The position numbers were made by a program, and so were the translations under genes. Below the pieces are notes generated by a model, which was not told the DNA's origin, ran no database searches, and was given only the letters and a program-made list of their open reading frames with translations. Below, one piece after another: positions 7,397 through 17,846 of a stretch of 38,751 nt of DNA. Each line of letters begins with the position of its first letter. Positions within the stretch are counted from its first letter, which is position 1. The stretch spans positions 1 to 38,751 of the forward strand of contig JACQUZ010000142.1 of assembly GCA_016210055.1 (NCBI GenBank). Reading direction: 5' to 3'. The DNA comes from Deltaproteobacteria bacterium (lineage in GTDB: Bacteria > Myxococcota_A > Polyangia > Haliangiales > SHYZ01).

Positions 7397-8848
7397 ATGA
7401 AAAAGAAGGCGTGGTCAGGAACCGGTCGCCGCCTTTTCGTGGCATTCGCCTCGATGGTCGCGCTGTACGCGGTCGCCGCCAGCTTCGCGTTGTACGGACT
7501 GGTAGACATCCAGCGCGGGCTCACGCGAACTCGCGAGCGCGTCGAGGGGCTAAGACTCGCCTTGGAGCTTTCGAGCGCCGTGCGGGACCAGTACGCCCAT
7601 GTCGCCCACACGATCATCATCGGGAACGACAGCCACCTCGGTTTCTACGACCGCTCGAAGAAGCGCGCCCATGAGCTCACCGGCGAGATGCGCCGCTTCG
7701 CGGCTGGTGACGACGAGCGCCAGTGGGTCTCGGAGATCGAGCGGTCGACACGCGAGTTGGACCAATCCTTTCGGGATCGAGTCGTGCCCGGTGTATTGCA
7801 GGGAAAGGCCGAACTCGTGCAAGAGGAGCACCACAAGGTCCTCGAGGCCATGGCCCGCGTCCAAGACCACACGGAGCTCCTCGCCCGTCGGTTCTCCGAG
7901 TCCGTCGAGGAGCTCCGCGTGTTCGTCTCGGGGCTCCAGCAGCGGGCTCTCGTCTGGACGATCCTATTCCTCATGGTCGCCCCCACGCTGGCTGCCGGGG
8001 CCGGTATCGTGATTGGGCGATCGGTCGCCGATCCCGTGGCCAAGCTCAGGTCTGGCGCCGAGCGGATTGCCGGAGGAGACCTCGACACGCGGATCGAGAT
8101 CGAGTCGCAGGATGAGTTCGGAGCTCTCGCCGGGCAGTTCAACACGATGGCGGCCGCCATCAAGCAGCATCAGCAAGAGCGGCTCCAGAACGAGAGGCTC
8201 GCCGGCATCGGGCGCCTGGCAGCCGGCGTGGCACACGAGATCAACAACCCCCTCGGCGTTATCCTCGGCTACGTCAAGATCCTCGGGAAGAAGGCAGAGG
8301 GCACGCTCGCCGAGGATCTGAAAGTCATCGAAGAGGAGACGCTTCGATGCAAGGAGATCGTCGATGGGCTGCTCGACCTGTCGCGCCCCATCAAGCTCGG
8401 CGACGACGCGGTTGACCTCCGTGAGGTGGCCGACGACGTCGTGGCTCGGCTGACCGCCTCCGAGCTTGCGCCCGCGGCACCCATCACCGTCAATGGTCAG
8501 GCAGCGGTACAGGGCGACGCCCGCAAGCTGCGGCAGGTCGTCTTCAACCTCGTGAAGAACGCCGTTGAGGCCGCTGGCGCGAGCGGTCGTGTCGAGGTTC
8601 AGCTGGCGCAGCAGGACGACCGCGTCGAGCTCGTGGTTTGCGACACCGGTCCCGGGTTCGAGCCCGCGGCGCGTGAGCACCTGTTCGAGCCCTTCTTCAC
8701 GACCAAGCAGAGAGGCACGGGCCTCGGGCTCGCCGTCTCTTCGGCCATCGCACGCGCGCATGGCGGCGAGATCAGGGTTGCCGCTCCCGAAGCAGGCGCA
8801 AGGCTTGCCTTGTGCCTGCCTCGAGCTCGGCAGGGAGGCACGCCATGA
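7397..8848 (+). CDS. Membrane sensor histidine kinase of the Cu-efflux island
   Basis: 483-residue histidine kinase. Transmembrane helix 1 (about 12-36) and helix 2 (about 184-207) flank a mostly helical periplasmic sensor domain of roughly 147 residues. A HAMP domain follows (about 207-259). The HisKA motif AAGVAHEINNPLGV carries the phosphorylated His280, and the ATPase domain shows the N box (NLVKNAVEAAG), DTGPGF and GTGLGLAVSSAIARAHGG. The HEINNPL form places it among NtrB/ZraS-like kinases that partner sigma-54 activators. The ATG at 7397 is chosen because AGGAG precedes it and a membrane helix begins soon after; in-frame codons upstream overlap the sigma-54 promoter. Its last bases overlap the regulator gene (ATGA). 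It probably senses periplasmic copper or silver; no obvious Cys/Met metal cluster is seen in the sensor domain, so the ligand is inferred from context. Confidence 0.9.
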   Translation: MKKKAWSGTGRRLFVAFASMVALYAVAASFALYGLVDIQRGLTRTRERVEGLRLALELSSAVRDQYAHVAHTIIIGNDSHLGFYDRSKKRAHELTGEMRRFAAGDDERQWVSEIERSTRELDQSFRDRVVPGVLQGKAELVQEEHHKVLEAMARVQDHTELLARRFSESVEELRVFVSGLQQRALVWTILFLMVAPTLAAGAGIVIGRSVADPVAKLRSGAERIAGGDLDTRIEIESQDEFGALAGQFNTMAAAIKQHQQERLQNERLAGIGRLAAGVAHEINNPLGVILGYVKILGKKAEGTLAEDLKVIEEETLRCKEIVDGLLDLSRPIKLGDDAVDLREVADDVVARLTASELAPAAPITVNGQAAVQGDARKLRQVVFNLVKNAVEAAGASGRVEVQLAQQDDRVELVVCDTGPGFEPAAREHLFEPFFTTKQRGTGLGLAVSSAIARAHGGEIRVAAPEAGARLALCLPRARQGGTP

Positions 8849-10242
8849 CCCGCGCCCGCATTCTCGTCGTGGACGACAAGGAGAACATGCTCAAGCTCTT
8901 CGCCAAGATCCTCGGCGACGACTTCGAGCTGGTCACCGCCGCCGAGGGTGGTCGTGCCCTCTCGCTCCTGGCAGCTCAGGAGTTCGACGTCGTGGTCACG
9001 GACCTCAAGATGCCCGGCGCGGACGGCTTCGAGGTGCTGAAAGCCGCAAAGCAACGCCAGCCCGACACCGAGGTGGTCATGATGACCGCCTACGCCACGG
9101 TGAACGACGCGGTGGAGGCGATGAAGCAGGGCGCGTACGACTACCTCCAGAAGCCTTTCGACCCGGATACGGCCACGCTCGCGGTATCGCGAGCCCTGGA
9201 GCGGAAGCGGCTCAAGGAGCAGGCGAACAACCTGCGCAAGGAGCTGCAAAAGCTCCACTCCTTCCACAACATCGTCGGCAAGAGCCGGGCGATGCAGGAC
9301 GTCTACCGCCTGCTCGAGCAGGCCGCCAGCCTCGACATCACCGTGCTCATCACCGGCGAGACCGGGACCGGCAAGGAGCTCGCCGCCCGTGCCATCCACG
9401 ATCAGAGCGGCAGAAAGGATCGCCGCTTCGTTCCGGTGAACTGCGGCGCCTTGCCCTCGGAGCTCGTCGAGAGCGAGCTGTTCGGGCACGCGCGGGGCGC
9501 GTTCACGGGCGCCACCGGGGTCAAGCAGGGGCTCTTCGAGGAGGCCGCTGGCGGGACCATCTTCCTCGATGAGGTGGGCGAGCTTCCCCTCGCGGTTCAA
9601 GTCAAGCTCAACCGGGCGCTCCAGGAGCGCGAGATCCGACGCGTCGGGGACAACACGTGCATCAAGGTCGACGTGAGGGTCATCGCGGCGACGTACCGCG
9701 ACCTCAAGGCCGAGTTCCAGGCGGGGCGGTTCCGAGAGGACTTGTTCTACCGCCTGCACGTGTTCCCAGTGAGGATGCCGGCGCTCCGCGAGCGGCGTGA
9801 GGATATTCCGCTTCTCGCCGCGCATTTCCTCGAGAAGCACGCGCGCGCCTTTCGGCGCGAGCTAGAAGGCTTCACCCCCGAGGCTCTGCGGGCCCTCATG
9901 GGGCACGACTGGCCTGGCAATGTCCGGGAGCTGGAGAACGCCGTCGAGCGGGCAGTAGCCGTGGCAGGCGGGCACGAGGTGGATGGGCGAGACCTGCCTT
10001 CGGAGCTACGCGAGGCGCACGAAGGTGGATTGCCCATCGACGCGCTGGTGAAGATGCCGTACCGCGAGGCACTCGAGACGGCACGAGACCGGTTCTCTCG
10101 CGACTACCTCTTCGCACTAATGCGCGAGTTCGAGGGCAACGTGACCCGCGCAGCGGAACGTGCAGGCATCGAGAGGGAGAGCCTCCACCGACTGCTGAAG
10201 CGCTATGGAATTCGGTCGGATGACTTCAAGCCGGAGAGGTGA
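8845..10242 (+). CDS. NtrC-family sigma-54-dependent response regulator
   Basis: 465-residue transcription activator with three parts. The receiver domain has acidic Asp10/Asp11 and phospho-acceptor Asp53 (VVTDLKMPG). The AAA+ domain has Walker A GETGTGKE at 171-178, the sigma-54-contacting GAFTGA loop at 218-223 and Walker B GGTIFLDEVGEL. The C terminus has a Fis-type helix-turn-helix (NVTRAAERAGIERESLHRLL). All residues needed for phosphorylation, ATP hydrolysis and sigma-54 contact are present. The ATG at 8845 overlaps the kinase stop by 4 bp and has GGGAGG upstream. The organisation resembles ZraSR, an NtrC-type zinc/lead system whose divergent operons both use sigma-54 promoters. The expected targets are the promoter matches at 7155-7171 and 7346-7362. 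Confidence 0.93.
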   Translation: MTRARILVVDDKENMLKLFAKILGDDFELVTAAEGGRALSLLAAQEFDVVVTDLKMPGADGFEVLKAAKQRQPDTEVVMMTAYATVNDAVEAMKQGAYDYLQKPFDPDTATLAVSRALERKRLKEQANNLRKELQKLHSFHNIVGKSRAMQDVYRLLEQAASLDITVLITGETGTGKELAARAIHDQSGRKDRRFVPVNCGALPSELVESELFGHARGAFTGATGVKQGLFEEAAGGTIFLDEVGELPLAVQVKLNRALQEREIRRVGDNTCIKVDVRVIAATYRDLKAEFQAGRFREDLFYRLHVFPVRMPALRERREDIPLLAAHFLEKHARAFRRELEGFTPEALRALMGHDWPGNVRELENAVERAVAVAGGHEVDGRDLPSELREAHEGGLPIDALVKMPYREALETARDRFSRDYLFALMREFEGNVTRAAERAGIERESLHRLLKRYGIRSDDFKPER

Positions 10243-10360
10243 GGACGGCGGGTGCAATTGCGGCGGGCCCCACCGCAAAGAAGATCCGACTTCACGGAAC
10301 TGCACCCGACGGCACCCCTCCCTCAAGACAAGAGCCCCGTCTCCATGCTAAACCGCCTGA

Positions 10361-11650
<1,290 letters not shown>

Positions 11651-11651
11651 C

Positions 11652-12440
11652 ATGGACAGCCGCCACGCTGACATCGCCGAGCGAGGGTCCCGGGCCGTCG
11701 AGGCCTTGCGCGGTTCAGCCGGCTGGGTTGAACGCAAGCTCCGTTCCGACGGCCCCGAGCTCCTGGACCTCGCCAGCACCCCTGTCCGGGTACGGCAGCA
11801 GATCCTCGACGATCTGGAAAAGATGGCGCGCTGGCTGCTCGTCAAGCCCTTCTGGATGAAGCACATCGGCAAGCTCATCCAAGAGGCGCGCGTCCCGAGG
11901 CAGGGAAAGCCGGTGCGAGTCCTCGACGTCGGCGCGGGTCACGGGGGCCTCCTGTTCGCCATCGGGGACTGGGCGCGCAAGCGGCGCGTCCCCGTCGAGC
12001 TCCACGGGGTGGAATTCGATCCCAAGTCGGTGGAGACCGCGCGCCGCGTAGCGTTCGAGGAAGGGCGCAAGGTGAGCTTCGTGGTAGGAGATGCGCGGGC
12101 GCTCCCATTCGAAGCAGAGGGGATGGATGTGGTGGTCACGACCTTCATGCTTCACCACCTGCCACCTGGCGACGTGGCGCGGGTGCTCGCGGAGATGGAT
12201 CGAGTGGCCGCGAGCAATTTCTTCGCCTTTGACGTTCGCCGCGCGTTTTCGGTGCTGCCGGCGCTTTGGACCTTCTTGCGCCTGGGCGCCTTCGAGGCCC
12301 CGACACGCCATGACGCCGTCGTGTCTCTCAGGCGGGCCTATTCGACCGAGGAAATCCGAGTCCTTTTGGCCGCTGGCGGGGTGGAGCAAAGCGCGGTAAA
12401 GACCGTGCGCCCGGCATATTTCATCGCAAGCCGACGGTAG
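11652..12440 (+). CDS. Class I SAM-dependent methyltransferase
   Basis: 262-residue protein with a Rossmann-fold methyltransferase core. The SAM-binding motif I is VLDVGAGHGGLLFAIG (about residues 89-104). An acidic residue that would bind the ribose lies in VEFDPKS, and motif VVGDARALPFEAEGMDVVVTTFMLHHLPP follows, typical of UbiE/Methyltransf_11 enzymes. An N-terminal helical region of about 85 residues precedes the core. The substrate is unknown. The ATG at 11652 lies one base after the enolase stop; a GTG at 11643, closer to a GAGGA site, would overlap the enolase end by 8 bp and is an equal alternative. The oxidoreductase gene starts 6 bp downstream, so both may act on the same lipid or quinone-like compound; that is speculation. 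Confidence 0.85.
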   Translation: MDSRHADIAERGSRAVEALRGSAGWVERKLRSDGPELLDLASTPVRVRQQILDDLEKMARWLLVKPFWMKHIGKLIQEARVPRQGKPVRVLDVGAGHGGLLFAIGDWARKRRVPVELHGVEFDPKSVETARRVAFEEGRKVSFVVGDARALPFEAEGMDVVVTTFMLHHLPPGDVARVLAEMDRVAASNFFAFDVRRAFSVLPALWTFLRLGAFEAPTRHDAVVSLRRAYSTEEIRVLLAAGGVEQSAVKTVRPAYFIASRR

Positions 12441-12446
12441 CACCCC

Positions 12447-13472
12447 ATGCGCCAAGTATGGATTACCAAGGCAGGTCCTCCCGAGGTTCTCCAGGTACGC
12501 GAGACACCGGACCCCGAGCCAGGCGCTTCCGAGGTGCGAATACGGGTCGAAGCAGCAGGCGTCAACTTCGCCGACGTGCTGGCCCGCATGGGGTTGTATC
12601 CAGACCTCCCCGGGATACCCATTGTTGTCGGCTATGAGGTCGCTGGTCGGGTGGACGCCGTGGGTAGCGAGGTGAGCAAGGATTGGGTGGGCAAGGAAGT
12701 GGTCGCGCTCACGCGATTCGGGGGCTATTCAGACGTTACGTGTGTCCCCGAGGACCAAGTGTTCTTGCGGCCCCAAGGCATGGGCCCGCTCGAAGGTGCG
12801 GCCCTGCCGGTAAACTACCTCACGGCGTATCAACTCATTGTCGTCATGGGCGGGCTGCGCAGGGGGGAAACAGTGCTCGTCCATGCGGCCGCCGGCGGCG
12901 TCGGGATTGCGTGCGTTCAGCTGGCAAGACACGTCGGCGCCCGGGTCATTGGGACCGCCTCGGCCTCGAAGCACGACTTCTTGAGGCAGCTCGGTGTGGA
13001 GCATTGCATCGATTACACGACTGAGGATTTCGAGCCGCGCGTCCTTGCCCTCACCGAGGGGAAAGGGGTTGAGCTCATCTGCGATGCCGTCGGGGGCAAG
13101 TCATTCTCCAAGGGGTTTCGCGTCCTGTCCGCCACGGGACGGCTCGGCATGTTCGGCATTTCCTCCGCTGCCACCGGCAAGTCCAGGCGGTATTGGGATT
13201 TCATTAAGACCATCGCGGCAATGCCCTGGTTCAAGGCCAATCCAGTGACCCTCATGAACCAGAACAAGGGCATCTTCGGCGTGAACATGGGACGCATGTG
13301 GCACGAGACCAAGCGCATCAGGGGTTGGATGGATGACCTCTTGGATCTCCATGCCCAGGGCGCCATTAAGCCCCACGTTGATCGAGCGTTTTCCTTCGCG
13401 GATGCCCCGGCGGCGCACCACTACATTCAGGAGCGCAAGAACATCGGCAAGGTGTTGCTGGTGCCGGGGTAA
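12447..13472 (+). CDS. Medium-chain dehydrogenase/reductase, quinone-oxidoreductase/VAT-1-like
   Basis: 341-residue NAD(P)H-dependent oxidoreductase of the MDR superfamily. The N-terminal GroES-like domain has EVRIRVEAAGVNFADVLARMGLYP, lacking the zinc ligands of true alcohol dehydrogenases. The Rossmann domain has VLVHAAAGGVGIACVQLARHVGA, the AAxGGVG motif of quinone oxidoreductases. The long segment LMNQNKGIFGVNMGRMW near residue 270 is characteristic of synaptic-vesicle VAT-1-like members. The C terminus (FADAPAAHHYIQERKNIGKVLLVPG) is standard. It is probably cytoplasmic and zinc-independent; the substrate is unknown. It ends a three-gene run with eno and the methyltransferase and is convergent with the acyl-CoA dehydrogenase gene. 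Confidence 0.9.
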   Translation: MRQVWITKAGPPEVLQVRETPDPEPGASEVRIRVEAAGVNFADVLARMGLYPDLPGIPIVVGYEVAGRVDAVGSEVSKDWVGKEVVALTRFGGYSDVTCVPEDQVFLRPQGMGPLEGAALPVNYLTAYQLIVVMGGLRRGETVLVHAAAGGVGIACVQLARHVGARVIGTASASKHDFLRQLGVEHCIDYTTEDFEPRVLALTEGKGVELICDAVGGKSFSKGFRVLSATGRLGMFGISSAATGKSRRYWDFIKTIAAMPWFKANPVTLMNQNKGIFGVNMGRMWHETKRIRGWMDDLLDLHAQGAIKPHVDRAFSFADAPAAHHYIQERKNIGKVLLVPG

Positions 13473-13483
13473 AGATCCGACAT

Positions 13484-13499
13484 GCGCTCACCGGAGTGC
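13484..13499. terminator. Possible stem-loop between convergent genes
   Basis: GCGCTC and GAGTGC form a 6-bp stem (one G-T pair) with an ACCG loop in the 60-bp gap between the convergent oxidoreductase and acyl-CoA dehydrogenase genes. A second small dyad ACTAA-AG-TTAGT follows at 13504-13515. Neither has a T tract, so the terminator role rests mostly on position. Confidence 0.25.
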
Positions 13500-13532
13500 G
13501 AAACTAAAGTTAGTCGGTAGCAAGCCCCACGC

Positions 13533-14681
13533 CTACTTCACGCCCAGAAGGTTGCGGGCAATGACAATCCTCTGGATCTGAGAAGTCCCCTCGTAGATCT
13601 GCAGCAGCTTCGCGTCGCGCATGAGCTTTTCGACCGGATACTCCTTGGTATAGCCATAGCCACCAAAGACCTGCACGGCATCCGTGGCGACTCGCATGGC
13701 CGCATCCGCGCCGTATGCCTTCGCGTAGGACGAAACGATGGAGTCGATCTTGCCGTTGTCGATCATCCAGGCGGCCTTGTGGCAAAGGAGGCGGGTGGTC
13801 TCGTAGGCGATGGCCATCTCCGCCAGGATGAACTGAATCGCCTGATGAGAGGCGATCGGTACCCCGAAGGTCTTGCGCTCGAGCGCATAGTTCCTGGACT
13901 CCTCGAGCGCGCGGCGAATCAGGCCCGCGGCACCGGCGGCAATCCATGGACGCGAGCGATCGAAGGTCTTCATCGCGACCTTGAAGCCCGCACCTTCCTC
14001 GCCGAGGAGCGCGCTCTTGGGGACCTTGACGTCGTCGAAGATGACGTCCGTGGTGTTGGACGACCGCTGCCCCATCTTGTCTTCTTTTTTCCCCACGCGG
14101 ACGCCCGGGGTATTGGCATCGACGACGAAGCACGTGATCCCCTTGTGCTTGAGCGACTTGTCGAACGTGGCGAGGACCGTGTAGAAGGACGCGACTCCGC
14201 CGTTGGTGATCCACCGTTTTTGCCCGTTTAGGACGTACTCGTCCCCATGCTTGGTCACGCGCGTGGAGAGACCCGCCACGTCCGAGCCCGCATCGGGTTC
14301 CGAGCAGCAGTAGGCCGCAAAGATGGGCTCGCGCGTGAGCCAGCCCAGGTATTTCTTCTTCTGCTCCGCATTCCCCGCGATGAGGACCGGCATGGCACCG
14401 AGCATGTTGGCGACCATGGTGGTGTTGATGCCCGCGCAGCCGTAGGCGATCTCCTCCTGAATCAGGGTGTAGGAGAGGCAAGACAACCCCAACCCGCCGT
14501 ATTCCTCGGGCACCTCGCAGTTCATGAGGCCGAGCTCCCACGCTTTCTTGAAGATCTCGGACGGAAAAGTCCCGTGCTCGTCATGCTTGCCAGCGACGGG
14601 AACTATCTCCTTTTGTGCAAACTCACGGGCCGTTTGGACTAGGGCTAGCTGCTCTTCGGTGAAGTTCAGGTCGAATGACAT
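13533..14681 (-). CDS. Acyl-CoA dehydrogenase
   Basis: 382-residue FAD-dependent acyl-CoA dehydrogenase (alpha,beta-dehydrogenation, first step of fatty-acid beta-oxidation). The family signatures are present: [16 protein letters not shown], a flavin-contacting [25 protein letters not shown], the [20 protein letters not shown] segment and [10 protein letters not shown] with the probable catalytic Glu364. The Glu position (YEG) matches short/medium-chain members rather than isovaleryl- or long-chain enzymes. Length is normal. The ATG at 14681 (MSFDLNF) matches typical starts; an ATG at 14690 adds three residues. Neither has a strong ribosome site. Only a few tens of bases separate it from the divergent kinase gene. 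Confidence 0.95.
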   Translation of the reverse strand: MSFDLNFTEEQLALVQTAREFAQKEIVPVAGKHDEHGTFPSEIFKKAWELGLMNCEVPEEYGGLGLSCLSYTLIQEEIAYGCAGINTTMVANMLGAMPVLIAGNAEQKKKYLGWLTREPIFAAYCCSEPDAGSDVAGLSTRVTKHGDEYVLNGQKRWITNGGVASFYTVLATFDKSLKHKGITCFVVDANTPGVRVGKKEDKMGQRSSNTTDVIFDDVKVPKSALLGEEGAGFKVAMKTFDRSRPWIAAGAAGLIRRALEESRNYALERKTFGVPIASHQAIQFILAEMAIAYETTRLLCHKAAWMIDNGKIDSIVSSYAKAYGADAAMRVATDAVQVFGGYGYTKEYPVEKLMRDAKLLQIYEGTSQIQRIVIARNLLGVK

Positions 14682-14714
14682 GGCGCGCATGGTAGCATCG
14701 ATTAGGGCCTTGGG

Positions 14715-15761
14715 ATGCCGACTCGGCTAGGCAAGTATCTCCTTCTCCGGAAGCTGGCAGAAGGTGGCATGGCCGAGGTGTTCCTCGCCAAGGAGCTCGA
14801 CGGGGATGGCCATCACGTCGTGATCAAGCGGGTGCTCCCGCACCTGTGCGAAGATCCGGCGTTCGTTCGCATGCTCGTGCACGAGGCGCACATCGCGGCG
14901 CGCCTCACGCACCCAAACATCGTGCGTACCCATGAGCTCGGACGGGAGCGCGGCATGTACTTCATCGCCATGGAGTACGTTCAAGGAGAGGATCTCTCGG
15001 CCCTGGGCAAGCGCGCAGAGGGGCCTTTTCCGCCTGGCGTGGCCCTTCGCATCGCGTGCGACGCGTGCGCGGCGCTTCACCACGCACACGAGGCTCGGGA
15101 CAACCAAGGCGCGCCGCTCGGGATCGTGCACCGCGACGTGAGCCCAGAAAACATGGTGATCACGCCGGCGGGCGACGTGAAGCTCGTGGATTTTGGGGTC
15201 GCCAAGGCCACCGCGCTCGGAGGCCACACCCTCGATGGTCGGGCCAAGGGGAAGCACGCCTACATGGCACCCGAGCAGTTCCTCGGACGCGCGATCGACC
15301 ACCGAACCGATCAGTTTTCCACGGCCGTGGTCATATGGGAGCTCCTGGCAGGCAGGCGCTTGTTTCGACGAGAAGCGGACTGGCTGACCATGTCGGCGGT
15401 CGTCGAGGAAGAAGCCCCCACCCTGCGGTCGATCCGAGCGGACGTGCCGGCCACGCTGGACGAAGTTCTCGCGCGGGCCCTCGCCAAGAAGCCCGACGAG
15501 CGCTATCCGTGCTGCCATGCGTTCGCAAAGGAGCTTGAACGAGTGGGAGAAGCGGAGGGCTGGGACATGTCAAAGCAGGCGCTCGCCCACTGGTTGCGAG
15601 GCCTTTTTACCGATGAATCGTGGACCCGCCGCGTGCACGGCCCCGAGACTTCGCCGTGGGCGCCTGCGAGGCTCGCTCGCAAGCGAATCGTCGTGCCCGT
15701 GGCCATCATGCTCCTCCTCGCAGCCGCGGTGGTGCTCGCGGCGACCTGGCTCAGGTGGTAG
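14715..15761 (+). CDS. Membrane-anchored eukaryote-like Ser/Thr protein kinase
   Basis: 348-residue Hanks-type kinase. The glycine-rich loop [13 protein letters not shown] and Lys38 (VVIKRV) bind ATP, Glu57 lies in the following helix ([10 protein letters not shown]), the catalytic loop is HRDVSPENM with Asp141, and the metal-binding DFG is VDFGVAK. The activation segment ends in HAYMAPEQF. The kinase domain ends near residue 275, a short juxtamembrane linker follows, and one transmembrane helix (about 324-345) sits at the C terminus with almost nothing outside, so there is no extracellular sensor. The HRDVSPEN form is common in Myxococcota. It is divergent from the acyl-CoA dehydrogenase with almost no room for separate promoters. 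The substrate is unknown. Confidence 0.95.
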   Translation: MPTRLGKYLLLRKLAEGGMAEVFLAKELDGDGHHVVIKRVLPHLCEDPAFVRMLVHEAHIAARLTHPNIVRTHELGRERGMYFIAMEYVQGEDLSALGKRAEGPFPPGVALRIACDACAALHHAHEARDNQGAPLGIVHRDVSPENMVITPAGDVKLVDFGVAKATALGGHTLDGRAKGKHAYMAPEQFLGRAIDHRTDQFSTAVVIWELLAGRRLFRREADWLTMSAVVEEEAPTLRSIRADVPATLDEVLARALAKKPDERYPCCHAFAKELERVGEAEGWDMSKQALAHWLRGLFTDESWTRRVHGPETSPWAPARLARKRIVVPVAIMLLLAAAVVLAATWLRW

Positions 15762-15867
15762 CCCGCTCTCCGAGGAGCACGTGGCCACCTCCTCCCGCGA
15801 TGACCTCGAATTCCTCTTTGAGCGCGCGCGCCATCCGCTCGTCGATCTTGATGGGCGCATGGCACAC
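15751..15867 (-). other. Possible 38-residue ORF or gene remnant
   Basis: In the gap after the kinase gene the minus strand reads, from a GTG at 15867, a peptide containing HAPIKIDERMARALK then [21 protein letters not shown] and a stop that overlaps the kinase end. The amino-acid composition is protein-like and the frame stays open further upstream (LDSFLFPTTHLAESLRV), but no ATG or ribosome site is seen. It could be the tail of a decayed gene, a frameshifted extension of the 55-residue gene upstream, or chance. Confidence 0.2.
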
Positions 15868-15911
15868 GCGTAGCGATTCTGCGAGGTGAGTTGTAGGGAA
15901 TAGGAACGAGT

Positions 15912-16079
15912 CTAGCTCTTCCCCGCGGACTCTCGCTCGGCCCTGGCCGCGGCCCGGGCCTCATCCTTCTTGCGCTGCAGCTCATAGGCGTCCCGCGCCG
16001 CCCGTCCACCCAGCACAAAGCCCAGCACAATGCCAACGAGAAGCAGCATGGGGATGTAGATGAAATGGGCGCTCGTCAT
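15912..16079 (-). CDS. 55-residue single-span membrane protein in the ccm cluster
   Basis: Small protein with one hydrophobic helix (about residues 7-25, IYIPMLLLVGIVLGFVLGG) followed by a strongly charged Arg/Lys/Glu/Ala-rich cytoplasmic-type helix (RAARDAYELQRKKDEARAAARAE). The ATG at 16079 overlaps the stop of the CcmD-family gene by 4 bp (ATGA), which strongly suggests translation. The topology, a single N-terminal span and a charged tail, resembles CcmD, so this could be a second CcmD-like accessory protein. No family was recognised with confidence. Confidence 0.65.
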   Translation of the reverse strand: MTSAHFIYIPMLLLVGIVLGFVLGGRAARDAYELQRKKDEARAAARAERESAGKS

Positions 16080-16477
16080 GCCGCCTTCGCCTTCTTCAGC
16101 TTCTGCTCCAGGTCGTCCAGCGCCGCCGTGAGTCTCCGCTGCCTGAGCCAGATGGCGGTGACGAAAACAACGAGGATGCCCCACAACACGCCGTACGCCG
16201 CGAGGACGAATTTCTTCTGTCGCGCGAACTTGTCGGCCTCTTCCTGCTGGATGTCGTAGCGAGCCGCATCGAGAACGGCGGCGGCCAGTTCCTTGTCGCG
16301 GCTGCGCAGGTCCTCGAGAAAGCGCGCGCCGGCTTGCGCAAAGAACTCCTTGTCGCGCTGCCAGCGATAGGACGAAAGGTCCTCATCCGAGAGCTTGGCA
16401 AGCGGATTCGCTTGAGCGGGTATCGATGGCGCAAGGCCGAAAAGCATGAGCATGAAGGCAAGGATTGCGGGGCGCAT
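16076..16477 (-). CDS. CcmD-family protein with N-terminal extension
   Basis: 133-residue protein. A signal-peptide-like N terminus (MRPAILAFMLMLFGLAPSIPAQA) precedes a charged helical region (about 25-85). The C terminus is CcmD-like: KKFVLAAYGVLWGILVVFVTAIWLR-type membrane helix (about 88-112) followed by a charged coiled coil (LTAALDDLEQKLKKAKAA). CcmD helps CcmC and CcmABE release heme-loaded CcmE. The gene sits 2 bp after ccmC, the usual ccmD position. Standard CcmD is about 50-70 residues, so the secreted N-terminal half is additional. The ATG at 16477 has GGAG 5 nt upstream. It overlaps the next gene by 4 bp. Confidence 0.7.
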   Translation of the reverse strand: MRPAILAFMLMLFGLAPSIPAQANPLAKLSDEDLSSYRWQRDKEFFAQAGARFLEDLRSRDKELAAAVLDAARYDIQQEEADKFARQKKFVLAAYGVLWGILVVFVTAIWLRQRRLTAALDDLEQKLKKAKAA

Positions 16478-16479
16478 GA

Positions 16480-17157
16480 TTACTCCAGGACGCCGGTCTC
16501 GACCGCCAAGTCGGTCACGGAAGCAAGGCGTCTCTCGCCCCGTCCCACCGCGAGCCGTGCGGAAAGGAGGACCAGGTAGAAAAGGGTGTACGCGACCATC
16601 CCAACGAGCAGGGCTTGGCGCATTTCAGGAGGAAGGCCCGGCACGACCTTGGTGTTGGGATGCTGGGTCTTCCAGAAGTTCACGGCGAAAAACACGAGGG
16701 GAACGTCCACCATGCCGAACAAGGAAAGCCCTGCCGCCAGTCGCTCCGACCCAGGCCCCCCATAGCGACGCACGAGCGTGTAGGCGACGAAGATCATCCA
16801 CAGGAGCAAGGACGACGTGAGACGCGCGTCCCACACCCAGAACACGCCCCAGGCTGCCTTGGCCCAAATCGGCCCCGTCGTGAGCACGATAGCCCCCATG
16901 ACCACCACCACGTCTCCGGCAGCCCACGCAACGTCGTCCCACTTGGAGCGCCTGGTCGCGAGGAACGCGATCGAGGCGATGCCGCTCACGAAGACCGAGA
17001 GGAACATCACCCACGCGGCGGGGACGTGGTAATAAAAAATCTTTTGATTGAAGAAGAGCTCGAAGGCAATGGGAGCCTTCACGAAGACGAGGAACGGGAG
17101 CGCCACGAAGCCAGTGATGGCTCCGAGCGCGGACACGAGGAACAGGCCTTTTCTCAT
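16480..17157 (-). CDS. ccmC: Heme exporter/handling protein CcmC
   Basis: 225-residue multispanning membrane protein that places heme on CcmE on the periplasmic side. The WWD-type heme-binding motif [13 protein letters not shown] is intact, and His residues suited to be heme ligands occur in FYYHVPAAW and in KTQHPNTKV. About six membrane helices are evident. The ATG at 17157 ([12 protein letters not shown]) is chosen because it overlaps the ccmB stop by 4 bp and removes an unlikely 26-residue basic extension. The C terminus ends with a short acidic tail ([11 protein letters not shown]). ccmB precedes it and the CcmD-family gene follows within 2 bp. Confidence 0.95.
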   Translation of the reverse strand: MRKGLFLVSALGAITGFVALPFLVFVKAPIAFELFFNQKIFYYHVPAAWVMFLSVFVSGIASIAFLATRRSKWDDVAWAAGDVVVVMGAIVLTTGPIWAKAAWGVFWVWDARLTSSLLLWMIFVAYTLVRRYGGPGSERLAAGLSLFGMVDVPLVFFAVNFWKTQHPNTKVVPGLPPEMRQALLVGMVAYTLFYLVLLSARLAVGRGERRLASVTDLAVETGVLE

Positions 17158-17834
17158 TCGATCACCAGCGATTCGAACGCCCAGAGCGCGACGGATAGGA
17201 ACAACGCATCGAACACGGCCAAGAACTTTATCCAAAAGTACGCGACCGGCAACGTTGACGGGGTAGCGAGGAGCGCGGCGCTCCCCTTGGTCCCGGCAAT
17301 GAGCGCCGGAATGACGATCGGGTAGAAAACCACCGGCAGGAGCACTTCCCGCATGCGAGTCCTAATGAGCATGGCGGCAAACACCGAGCCGACCACCGAA
17401 AAACCGATCGTGGCGAGAATGAGAAGGAGCGCCAGCTCGAGCGGATGGGCCAGAACCGGGGCTCGAAAGAGCACCCCCACGAGCGGCACCACGACGGCCT
17501 CCGCGATGAGCATGAACAACGCAATTCCCGCGGCCTTGCCGACGAAGAGCGCTCCACGCTCGGCAGGCGACAAGAGGAGCCCGCGGATCGTGTCCCCTTC
17601 TCGTTCCCGGTCGAAGGCCCGGGAGAGACCGAGCATTCCCGCAAATGCCACTGCAATCCAAAGGATCCCGCTGGACACGTCCCCGACCGCCTGGCCGTCC
17701 TCGATGAACGCGAAAGAAAAGATGAGGACCACCATCACCGCGAAGAACACCATCGTGTAGACGATCTCGCGGGTCCTTAGCTCGACCCTGAGATCCTTCC
17801 AAGCGACGATGGCGGCGTGGCGCAAGAAGCGCAT
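17154..17834 (-). CDS. ccmB: Heme ABC exporter permease CcmB
   Basis: 226-residue membrane protein, subunit of the CcmABC(D) complex that uses ATP to release holo-CcmE. The N-terminal [14 protein letters not shown] and the [17 protein letters not shown] loop, which contacts the CcmA ATPase, are characteristic. Six hydrophobic helices follow. It lies divergent to sppA with a 65-bp gap, so it is separated from ccmA by a gene on the opposite strand and must have its own promoter. It overlaps ccmC by 4 bp. No strong ribosome site is visible before the ATG at 17834. Confidence 0.94.
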   Translation of the reverse strand: MRFLRHAAIVAWKDLRVELRTREIVYTMVFFAVMVVLIFSFAFIEDGQAVGDVSSGILWIAVAFAGMLGLSRAFDREREGDTIRGLLLSPAERGALFVGKAAGIALFMLIAEAVVVPLVGVLFRAPVLAHPLELALLLILATIGFSVVGSVFAAMLIRTRMREVLLPVVFYPIVIPALIAGTKGSAALLATPSTLPVAYFWIKFLAVFDALFLSVALWAFESLVIE

Positions 17835-17846
17835 CGGACGCGAACT

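Noticed and set aside
8599..9840. Open frame of 413 codons on the minus strand
   Set aside because: It is antisense to the kinase and regulator genes, whose motifs are complete.
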